Shown: positions 17,315-21,658 of the stretch, piece by piece | How positions within the stretch are numbered: position 1 is the stretch's first letter | Layout of the letters: each line of letters starts with the position of its first letter | Assembly: GCA_902470905.1 (NCBI GenBank) | Contig: CABRIC010000033.1 | Coordinates: forward strand, 1-22,156 | Length of the DNA: 22,156 nt | Reading direction: 5' to 3' | DNA from: an uncultured Collinsella sp. | Lineage (GTDB): Bacteria; Actinomycetota; Coriobacteriia; Coriobacteriales; Coriobacteriaceae | Notes under the pieces: generated by a model | What the model was told of the DNA's origin: nothing | Database searches by the model: none | What the model saw: the letters and a program-made list of their open reading frames with translations, nothing else | Translations under genes and position numbers: made by a program

Positions 17315-17342
17315 AAGCAATTGCTTAATTTTGATTAATCAA
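17315..17342. repeat. two adjacent 12-bp perfect palindromes
   Basis: AAGCAATTGCTT (17315-17326) and TTGATTAATCAA (17331-17342) are both perfect palindromes, 4 nt apart, in AT-rich DNA between the tRNA terminator and the next promoter. They could be binding sites for a dimeric regulator. No regulator gene is nearby. Confidence 0.5.
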
Positions 17343-17408
17343 CAGGGTGCCAAAAATCTACCTACGCGATAACCACTTTTTGCGGCTGCTTGTGCGTTTT
17401 GCACGCAC

Positions 17409-17436
17409 TTGAGCCGATTTATTAACGCGATATGAT
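17409..17436 (+). promoter_or_regulatory. promoter of putative structured RNA
   Basis: TTGAGC at 17409-17414 and TATGAT at 17431-17436 are separated by 16 nt, giving four of six and five of six matches to the sigma-70 consensus. No credible protein start follows in this direction; the DNA downstream is full of inverted repeats ending in a terminator. Confidence 0.55.
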
Positions 17437-17442
17437 TCTACA

Positions 17443-17681
17443 TACGCGCAGCAGGTACACGCCGAGAATGGGCCGCATTTGTCGCGGCGATTTACACCGA
17501 TATAGCCACTGTATCGAACAAGCGTGTCGCTATATTTATTCCAGCAGTTCACTTGATCGGTGGACAAGTGGGCTGCTGCAACGAAACGCCAAGCGGGATG
17601 GGCTCTATACGAGGACGCCGCAAGGGTAATGGCGGGGGAGTACGGCAGGCGCTCTGAGAGCCGCTGTATGGCCCCTTTTTT
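17443..17681 (+). ncRNA. putative structured non-coding RNA
   Basis: This stretch of about 240 nt has its own promoter, a succession of helices and a U-tailed terminator, but no convincing protein. Helices seen in order: GCCGC/GCGGC (17472-17476 with 17484-17488); GATATAGC with GCTATATT (17499-17506 with 17529-17536); a 14-bp stem (17542-17555 with 17565-17578) whose two non-Watson-Crick positions are U-G pairs only in the + strand RNA; and a nested arm CGCC/GGCG (17587-17590, 17631-17634), GCGG/CCGC (17593-17596, 17618-17621), CTC/GAG (17603-17605, 17611-17613). GCAGCAG at 17448-17454 could instead pair with CTGCTGC at 17573-17579, suggesting alternative folding. The exact 5' end is inferred from the promoter. 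I do not recognise an RNA family; the size is compatible with known large bacterial RNAs such as raiA-type, which I could not test. Confidence 0.5.
17634..17681 (+). terminator. terminator of putative structured RNA
   Basis: GGGG at 17635-17638 pairs with CCCC at 17672-17675. Between them lies an imperfect inner stem around the tip CTC-TGA-GAG, and six T follow at 17676-17681. The inner stem has bulges, but the closing G-C pairs and T tract support termination in the + direction. Confidence 0.6.
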
Positions 17682-17737
17682 CCTCAAACCGACTCCCTAT
17701 ACCACGAACTTCAAATCGTTCGTGCAGTAGCCAAAAG

Positions 17738-17768
17738 AAAAGCCCGCGCGGTGTCGCGCAGGCTTTTT
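17738..17768. terminator. bidirectional intrinsic terminator
   Basis: AAGCC/GGCTT and GCGCG/CGCGC pair around a GTGT loop with a single C-A mismatch. Five T follow on the + strand, and the - strand reads TTTTCTTTT after the hairpin. It lies 24 nt beyond the stop of the DUF6273 gene on the - strand and also blocks + strand readthrough. Confidence 0.88.
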
Positions 17769-17791
17769 GTTGGACAGGCTAGAAAGACAAG

Positions 17792-18352
17792 TTAGAAACA
17801 GAAAGCAGGGAACACGCAGGAGGTGTTCGTCGCGGTGTAGTCGCTGCCCCAGGCACCGCCGCCGCTGATATAGCGAAAGGTCGCGGAGTAGCTTGAAGCC
17901 ACGGAACGAGTCCAGTGATTGTTGCTCGACGAAGCACCGGAATAGTTCGATTTCGTCACGCCCTTGGATTTGTAGTACTCGTACTGGGCACCATCGGACT
18001 GGAGGTCTCCGTAGACTTCAGTCGTCGAGAGTAGGAAGACCTTGTCGGTCGTAGCCGAGGGGGTGCCGGCGCTGCCGCCGTCCTTGTTGTCGGTCATCTT
18101 CGTGACGGGCTTCACCTTGGATTGGAACTCGGAGGGTAAAAGCGCCCAGAGGTCTCCGGTGTTGAGGCGTCCGCGGAGCTCCGACTGCTTCCAACCGCCG
18201 ACGTTGGTCCTCGTGGCGTTTATTCTCTGGACAGCCAGGGCATTGTTGGTCCCCTCGTACTTCAACCCGGTTTTGCCCGTGCCGTCCGCGAGGTCATCGT
18301 GGTTGATGCCGACGATGCGATAGGTCATCGTCTCGCCGTTCGTCAGCTTCAT
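17792..18352 (-). pseudogene. DUF6273 domain, C-terminal part of a frameshifted surface protein
   Basis: This 186-codon frame carries a DUF6273-type domain, found in many secreted or surface proteins of gut Firmicutes and Coriobacteria. Family-like features are GGWKQSELRGRLNTGDLW, the LLPSEFQSKV segment, TDKVFLLSTTEVYG, a run of aromatic residues in QYEYYKSKG, and the closing VFPAFCF. The frame has no leader of its own, and the ATG at 18352 overlaps the stop of the upstream pilin-like piece. Reading upstream of that ATG in the same frame gives TKFS, and one extra G in the GGG at 18365-18367 would join the two frames as DAGTKFSMKL. The reading frame is therefore most likely the second half of one gene broken by a one-base deletion (or a sequence error). 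DUF6273 function is unknown; surface adhesion or carbohydrate binding is only a guess. Confidence 0.8.
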
Positions 18353-18748
18353 CGAGAACTTCGTCCCGCGTCCATGGCGGCCTTCGCCTTGGCGTAGGCG
18401 GGCGACGCCTCGCCCTTCGCGGCGATGTCCTCGGCAACCGCCTTCTGCTCGTCGAGCGTCCAGTCCTTCGCGTCCTTGGCCACCGCCGCCTGGACGGTCG
18501 CGGAATCGGCCCCTGTGGAGCCTCCGCCGGACGCGCCGCCCTCGACGCCGCCGGTCGTCCCATTGTTCACCGTGTTGCCGACCAGGTTGAACTGGTTTCG
18601 GATGGCTCCCGCCACGCCGGGTCCCGCGAACACGATCACCAGACCGATGATCGCGATGATCAGGACGTACTCGATGATTGACTGCCCTCGGAGAAGAGTA
18701 CCTCTAGGAGATACCCCCCCCCCGAAGGTCAATTGTCACTGCATGCAT
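18349..18748 (-). pseudogene. Flp/class III pilin-like N-terminal part of the same gene
   Basis: The protein segment shows a class III (Flp-type) prepilin signal: a basic leader ending LLRG, then QSIIEYVLIIAIIGLVIVF, with the Glu five residues after the expected cleavage point. A Gly/Ser/Thr-rich linker and a helical Ala/Lys stretch follow. The best start is ATG 18748, with GAAGGGAG spaced 8 nt upstream. From that ATG, ten G at 18723-18714 push translation out of frame and it stops at TAG after 14 codons. Nine G would give an uninterrupted leader into the pilin segment. The in-frame TTG at 18732 is the only other start and has no ribosome binding site. With both frame errors repaired the product would be about 318 residues: leader, membrane helix, linker, DUF6273 domain. 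Confidence 0.75.
18714..18723. repeat. homopolymer tract of ten C (ten G on the coding strand)
   Basis: The tract lies nine codons after the well-placed ATG of the pilin-like gene. Long G runs at this position are the classic slipped-strand switch of phase-variable surface genes. The ten-base length seen here is the off state from ATG 18748; nine or twelve would be on. Confidence 0.9.
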
Positions 18749-18823
18749 ATGCGACACTCCCTTCGCTCAGGGTTTGTAGATACATTGCCGAGCGTAGGGC
18801 TATTCCATAATTCTGCTCCGGTC

Positions 18824-18838
18824 TTGCCGCAGCGGCAA
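18824..18838. repeat. 15-bp palindrome in divergent intergenic region
   Basis: TTGCCGC and GCGGCAA are perfect inverted copies around one A. The site lies between the divergent pilin-like and 97-aa genes, about 30 nt upstream of the + strand -10 box, and could be an operator. Confidence 0.4.
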
Positions 18839-18847
18839 CCGCACCGA

Positions 18848-18875
18848 TGGTCAACAATCGTGATTGCGCTATAAT
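18848..18875 (+). promoter_or_regulatory. promoter of the 97-aa gene
   Basis: A perfect TATAAT lies at 18870-18875, with TGGTCA (four of six to TTGACA) 16 nt upstream. A transcript would start about 30 nt before the GTG start at 18915. Confidence 0.65.
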
Positions 18876-18914
18876 AGAACACGCGTTCGTTATTGATTCG
18901 AGAGGGGTGCCGTC

Positions 18915-19208
18915 GTGGGGGAGAGCGATAAGTCGATACGTTTGGTCACGGCCCTCGTCGAGTGCCGCCCCGACGGCGAGTACGCCCCGTGGGGCATCAA
19001 ATGGTACGACGGCACCGTCTACCCGTTCGACTCCATCGAGTCCTACAGCTCCCGCTCATGGGCGCTCGGCAGGAACAAGCAGTCCGAGTCCTGGCGCGTG
19101 GTCGTCGGAGACGGCACGTGCCGCGACATCTGCCATTACCAAAACAGCTGGTATGTCGTTCACGACCCAGACGATGACACCCCAGCGGCAAGCGCACCGC
19201 AAAAATAG
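18915..19208 (+). CDS. small conserved-looking hypothetical protein
   Basis: This 97-residue protein starts at GTG 18915, with GAGAGGGG about 8 nt upstream and a promoter further up. It has no membrane segment or signal peptide. The sequence looks beta-rich: VECRPDGEYAPWGIKWYDG, then VYPFDSIESY, SWRVVVGDGTCRDI and a closing SWYVV. Five tryptophans and three cysteines occur in under 90 residues, and the last 15 residues are an acidic, Ala/Pro-rich tail. The WxDGxxYxxDxI pattern resembles small orphan proteins seen in other Gram-positive bacteria, by memory only. High GC and good codon use support a real gene. It diverges from the pilin-like locus. Function unknown. Confidence 0.75.
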   Translation: MGESDKSIRLVTALVECRPDGEYAPWGIKWYDGTVYPFDSIESYSSRSWALGRNKQSESWRVVVGDGTCRDICHYQNSWYVVHDPDDDTPAASAPQK

Positions 19209-19362
19209 CCAAAACGCCCATTCGAAACCAAACGCCCAGGTAAACGGCTTAACACAATCGCGAATACGACCCCAAAAAGACCTACTTGGATACCCGCTAG
19301 GGGTACCTGTTTTCAGGCACCTTAAATCGCCTCTCGTTGCCTCGTTTTTTCGGCTACTCAGT
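19209..19362. other. non-coding stretch after the 97-aa gene
   Basis: No gene is visible. An imperfect hairpin, GGTACCTG-TTTT-CAGGCACC at about 19303-19322, followed at a distance by six T near 19345, could stop the 97-aa gene's transcript weakly. The stretch is AT-richer than the core block. Confidence 0.4.
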
Positions 19363-19392
19363 AAAAAATAGGGGAGTACGCCAGTACTCCCC
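19363..19392 (-). terminator. intrinsic terminator, - strand
   Basis: GGGGAGTAC (19371-19379) pairs perfectly with GTACTCCCC (19384-19392) around GCCA. On the - strand the hairpin is followed by six T (plus-strand A at 19363-19368). It fits as the terminator of the degraded - strand gene ending at 19471. Confidence 0.85.
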
Positions 19393-19436
19393 CTAAATCG
19401 TTTATATCCCGGTTGCAGCCTGCCAGTCTGCTCTCT

Positions 19437-19480
19437 CAAGCCTAGGCTTGAGCACGGGGGGCTTAGGCCCCTAGGCTTGA
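19437..19480. repeat. palindrome and direct repeat around CCTAGGCTTGA
   Basis: CAAGCCTAGGCTTG at 19437-19450 is a perfect 14-bp palindrome. CCTAGGCTTGA occurs at 19441-19451 and again at 19470-19480. The second copy overlaps the end of a - strand gene remnant. Confidence 0.6.
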
Positions 19481-19572
19481 ACGTACTTGAGGTCAAGCTC
19501 TCCAGGCGCGTCCACGTACACCGCGCCGAACGTCAGGTTTACCAGCCGGGGCTGAGCTCCATAAGAGCAAAA
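19471..19572 (-). pseudogene. 3'-end remnant of an unknown - strand gene
   Basis: Reading the - strand, the last 33 codons before a TAG give a coding-like peptide, including PRLVNLTFGAVYVDAPGELD and ending LKYVQA, with high-GC codon use. The frame is closed upstream by TGA and has no start. A - strand terminator lies about 80 nt downstream, as expected for a real gene end. I do not recognise the family. It looks like the tail of a gene whose body was lost at a junction near 19555-19575. Confidence 0.45.
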
Positions 19573-19730
19573 TCATTCTAGCGCTTACTATCAAGGATAT
19601 CCGTCGTAGTGGCGGCTATCCGGCAAACGATCGCACTCTCGTGGTCCCGTTTCGAGTAATTCTTTGGCACGGTCAGGAGCATAGCGAACGATTTCCGCTG
19701 TTACCGCTCATGTACATGGACGATGAATGA
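19554..19730 (+). pseudogene. N-truncated coding remnant
   Basis: The + strand reading frame is coding-like: IKDIRRSGGYPANDRTLVV, then PFRVILWHGQEHSERF, ending MYMDDE. It has no start codon at its left edge, where it abuts the oppositely oriented remnant. It appears to be the last ~58 codons of a gene whose 5' part was removed. Its stop overlaps the next ATG (ATGA at 19727). No family recognised. Confidence 0.4.
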
Positions 19731-19792
19731 ACTTCGATAGCAAACGCAATTTGGTTTTTGAAATATGGACGAATTCCTTGTCAGGAGGGTAG
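19727..19792 (+). CDS. tiny ORF, coupled
   Basis: A 21-codon ORF starts within the stop of the upstream remnant (ATGA) and reads MNFDSKRNLVFEIWTNSLSG plus a final Gly. Its end contains the ribosome binding site AGGAGGG of the next small ORF. It may be a real micropeptide, a coupling leader or debris. Confidence 0.25.
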   Translation: MNFDSKRNLVFEIWTNSLSGG

Positions 19793-19796
19793 AATG

Positions 19797-19868
19797 ATGC
19801 CGACGGCAGCCCAAGTTGTAGAGAGCTGGGCAGAGCCGTTGCTTAATGAAGTTGGGTCATCGTCTTAG
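19797..19868 (+). CDS. 23-aa small ORF with strong ribosome binding site
   Basis: ATG 19797 (or the adjacent ATG 19794) is preceded by AGGAGGG at 19783-19789. The peptide begins MPTAAQVVESWAEPLLNEVG and stops at TAG 19866-19868. Its last 4 nt overlap the end of the convergent 41-aa gene. The good spacing argues for translation, but 23 residues with no family could also be the head of a truncated gene. Confidence 0.35.
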   Translation: MPTAAQVVESWAEPLLNEVGSSS

Positions 19869-19990
19869 CGACGGTGACCTTTCTTTTTGGGCTTCGAGCC
19901 CTGCTTGAGTGCCTTGGAAAGGCCGACAAGGGCCGTGAGGAGCGAGACCATAGCGGTCAGGAGCTTCACGAGCTCGGTGAAATCGGTCAT
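19865..19990 (-). CDS. 41-aa single-helix membrane peptide, possible type I toxin
   Basis: This short gene encodes a 41-residue peptide with a hydrophobic helix (LVKLLTAMVSLLTALVGL, about residues 7-24) and a very basic tail (KPKKKGHRR). That is the layout of holin-like or type I toxin peptides such as the TxpA/Hol-Tox and Fst groups. It has a strong GGGAGGTGA ribosome binding site 5-9 nt before the ATG. The sequence directly upstream can pair with that site (CCTCC/GGAGG, 19999-20016), so translation may be repressed in the nascent mRNA, as in known type I toxins. An antisense antitoxin is not evident, though + strand readthrough from the tiny ORFs would be antisense to it. The peptide could instead be a phage-type holin fragment or a regulatory micropeptide. 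Confidence 0.6.
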   Translation of the reverse strand: MTDFTELVKLLTAMVSLLTALVGLSKALKQGSKPKKKGHRR

Positions 19991-19998
19991 GGGCATCA

Positions 19999-20016
19999 CC
20001 TCCCATCAAATGGAGG
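19999..20016 (-). promoter_or_regulatory. hairpin that can hide the ribosome binding site
   Basis: On the - strand CCTCC (20016-20012) can pair with GGAGG (20003-19999), the core of the binding site of the 41-aa gene, across an 8-nt loop. The stem is only 5 bp. Confidence 0.45.
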
Positions 20017-20053
20017 GCTCTGCCCGGCACGAGGGCTGCCGACAGCAAGGACG

Positions 20054-20062
20054 ATTCTATCA
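20054..20062 (-). promoter_or_regulatory. extended -10 promoter of the 41-aa gene
   Basis: The - strand reads TGATAGAAT, an extended -10 element (TGnTAnAAT), about 65 nt before the ATG. No good -35 box is visible. Confidence 0.4.
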
Positions 20063-20108
20063 GAGCGGCTGACTCCCGCCCGATATTACCATCCCACCGC
20101 GCCTGTGC

Positions 20109-20138
20109 AAAAAAGAGGGCCGCCAAACAGCGACCCTC
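20109..20138 (-). terminator. intrinsic terminator, - strand, without an obvious gene
   Basis: GAGGG-C-CGC pairs with GCG-A-CCCTC around CAAACA, and the - strand continues with six T (plus-strand A at 20109-20114). Only about 95 nt lie between it and the next + strand gene, so it ends either a short unannotated RNA or insulates the 41-aa gene. Confidence 0.8.
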
Positions 20139-20175
20139 CAGCGAAAGTGCATGTTATTTAGGACAGTCAAATTCT

Positions 20176-20202
20176 TTGAATAACAAATGACTGCTTTATA
20201 AT
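20176..20202 (+). promoter_or_regulatory. promoter of the 151-aa membrane protein gene
   Basis: TTGAAT at 20176-20181 and TATAAT at 20197-20202 are good boxes with a short 15-nt spacer, in AT-rich DNA directly upstream of the ribosome binding site. Confidence 0.5.
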
Positions 20203-20235
20203 TACATAATAAAGTTCACCCGGAAGGAGCGATCG

Positions 20236-20691
20236 ATGAAAAGCAAACGATTTGCCCTGAATGCACTTCTGGTAGTAGCAATATTGACGCTCTTCGTCTT
20301 TTCGGACTCATACATGAATCAGCCAAGATTTGGATATGCTTTATACGCTGTGTTTTCCGGCGAAACAACTTACAACACTTACAACACTATTGGCTTCATT
20401 GACGCAATCTTTTTCTATGTAGTCGGCCCCTTATCAAGCGAACTGGTCGCTTTCCTTGTCTGCCTCAACCTGAATCAACGAAGCCAAACTCATTCAGCGA
20501 CTTCGGCCAAACAAGGAATCAATCTCTTCGCAATAACGATAATTCTGCAAATTCTGACAGTGTTGATTATCGCCCTGACCGCAACAAACGTTTTGAGGTA
20601 TGAGTTCGGATTCATCGCGAGCTGCCTGATGGCAATTGCCGCGGGTATAGCGGTCTCGTATACGACACTGGCAAAGAAGTGGCTCAACTAA
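20236..20691 (+). CDS. four-helix membrane protein, unknown function
   Basis: This 151-residue protein has four likely membrane segments: about residues 8-24, 53-78, 94-116 and 121-145. The first loop is Tyr/Thr-rich (SGETTYNTYNT). GGAAGGAG is well placed before the ATG at 20236. No enzymatic motif is seen. Codon use is clearly more AT-rich than the core block, which suggests acquisition from another source. It has no partner gene in an operon: a remnant on the other strand follows. The layout resembles small DUF-type integral membrane proteins, but I do not recognise a family. Confidence 0.75.
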   Translation: MKSKRFALNALLVVAILTLFVFSDSYMNQPRFGYALYAVFSGETTYNTYNTIGFIDAIFFYVVGPLSSELVAFLVCLNLNQRSQTHSATSAKQGINLFAITIILQILTVLIIALTATNVLRYEFGFIASCLMAIAAGIAVSYTTLAKKWLN

Positions 20692-20697
20692 CAGGGC

Positions 20698-20826
20698 CTA
20701 TTTGGAATCCGAATCGTCCATGGAGCCGTCGATGCCGATTTTGGTGTCGTCGTCCGTATTGGAATCGTCATCCTTGGGGCTTATAGGACAAATTGTGTAT
20801 ATCTCATAATGTATACGTTGCACCAT
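20698..20826 (-). pseudogene. acidic C-terminal remnant on the - strand
   Basis: The frame ends in an acidic, protein-like tail (SPKDDDSNTDDDTKIGIDGS, then MDDSDSK). The only nearby ATG (20826) has no ribosome binding site, and the sequence further upstream in this frame is the reverse of the two small + strand ORFs. It may be the end of a lost gene or chance. Confidence 0.25.
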
Positions 20827-20842
20827 GAGAGAGGGGTCTGTC

Positions 20843-20956
20843 ATGAGCTGGAAACCGAGAAAATGCGTTATCGCCGGTCTCGTGACAACCGGTCCAGGCG
20901 GCGGCTTTTTTGCAACCGCAATGACATCGTACCGACTTTTCACTTGCATGCTCTGA
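20843..20956 (+). CDS. 37-aa small protein
   Basis: ATG 20843 follows GAGAGGGG with about 7 nt spacing; an in-frame ATG at 20825 has no binding site. The peptide begins MSWKPRKCVIAGLVTTGPGG and has a moderately hydrophobic middle (GFFATAMTSYRLF). It stops 12 nt before the 79-aa gene, whose AAAGGAAG site starts right after this stop, so the two look like a small operon. Function unknown; it could be a leader peptide. Confidence 0.45.
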   Translation: MSWKPRKCVIAGLVTTGPGGGFFATAMTSYRLFTCML

Positions 20957-20968
20957 AAGGAAGTCGCC

Positions 20969-21208
20969 ATGTTGTCGCAAAATGAATCGAGATACTTGAA
21001 CACAATCGGCTTTGCCCTGCTTGCATTACTCTTTGCTAGCGACCTTTTGCTGAAACCGCCCAAGGAACTCGTTTCGCTTGCCATAGCCTGCATTTCCGCC
21101 CTTTACTTTACGGCAACCCTATTCGTCGGACTAAAGGAGAGGAAAAAGGGCGCAGTCGCTGCATCTGCCGTAGGCGTGATCATAGCCATTGCCTCATTCT
21201 TTGTCTGA
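20969..21208 (+). CDS. 79-aa small membrane protein
   Basis: Three hydrophobic segments cover about residues 12-28, 34-54 and 60-79, joined by short charged turns (KPPKE and KERKKG). AAAGGAAG is 7 nt before the ATG at 20969. It has no known family. It lies in AT-rich accessory DNA after a 37-aa ORF and ends 12 nt before the convergent exonuclease remnant, with no terminator between. A small membrane accessory protein such as an immunity or stress protein is possible but not shown. Confidence 0.65.
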   Translation: MLSQNESRYLNTIGFALLALLFASDLLLKPPKELVSLAIACISALYFTATLFVGLKERKKGAVAASAVGVIIAIASFFV

Positions 21209-21220
21209 CGCATTGGTGAT

Positions 21221-21556
21221 CTAGGGGCGATATCGTAGGAATACGACCGGGGGAGCCGGGACCAGATTGCCCGGGTTGCCCGGTCGGCTCGTGCGACGGC
21301 GCGGCGGTTCGACAGAAAGCTCTCCGGACTTCACGACGTTTCTGATCGCATTGTAGACAGCCATCTCGTCTTCGCAGTCGGCGAGCACGCGGTGTGCGTC
21401 GTCGTTTTGGATGTACAGTAAATCTCGAAGGTCCTCCATGCACCAGCGTCCGAGATTTGGCCATGCGCGTCGCGCGAGCTGATAAGTGTCGATTGCGATG
21501 TTGTAGTTAAAGTCCAGGCCAAAGCCGTCCCAGGCAGAACGGCATTGTTTCCTTGA
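21221..21556 (-). pseudogene. truncated DnaQ-like 3'-5' exonuclease remnant
   Basis: The open - strand frame (111 codons, no start codon) keeps the C-terminal part of a DEDDh exonuclease domain. It reads DFNYNIAIDTYQLARRAWPN, then a helix MEDLRDLLYI, then HRVLADCEDEMAVYNAI, which matches the ExoIII motif HxxxxD with catalytic His and Asp. The N-terminal part with the DxE ExoI motif is gone; the frame is closed by TAA at 21557-21559 just before it. A Pro/Arg-rich tail ends at TAG 21221. A start inside the fragment (ATG 21439) would give 72 residues without a full active site. It is most likely a dead gene fragment. Confidence 0.65.
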
Positions 21557-21579
21557 TTATCAACTTCATCCGGACACTT

Positions 21580-21615
21580 CCCGCATTCATCCGTGTGTGT
21601 ACGGATGAATGCGGG
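21580..21615. repeat. perfect 15-bp inverted repeat
   Basis: CCCGCATTCATCCGT (21580-21594) pairs perfectly with 21601-21615 around the loop GTGTGT. No T tract follows on either strand. It is the second of two tandem hairpins downstream of the - strand gene ending at 21659. Confidence 0.9.
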
Positions 21616-21624
21616 GTTCGATAC

Positions 21625-21653
21625 CCCGGCGGCCTGATCGGCAGGCCGCCGGG
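21625..21653 (-). terminator. perfect 12-bp hairpin after the 142-aa gene
   Basis: CCCGGCGGCCTG (21625-21636) pairs perfectly with CAGGCCGCCGGG (21642-21653) around five bases. It starts 5 nt after the stop codon of the - strand gene. It has no U tract, but such strong GC hairpins often act as terminators in high-GC Gram-positive bacteria. Confidence 0.65.
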
Positions 21654-21658
21654 AATTC

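Noticed and set aside
17432..17629. 65-aa + strand ORF
   Set aside because: Its ATG overlaps the -10 box of the putative RNA promoter, there is no ribosome binding site, and the sequence is taken up by helices.
17358..17687. 109-aa - strand ORF
   Set aside because: It starts at TTG without a ribosome binding site, its composition is not protein-like, and the region is better explained by + strand inverted repeats with a promoter and terminator.
19056..19496. 146-aa - strand ORF
   Set aside because: It covers the 97-aa gene's 3' end, a strong terminator and non-coding DNA; no start signal and no family.
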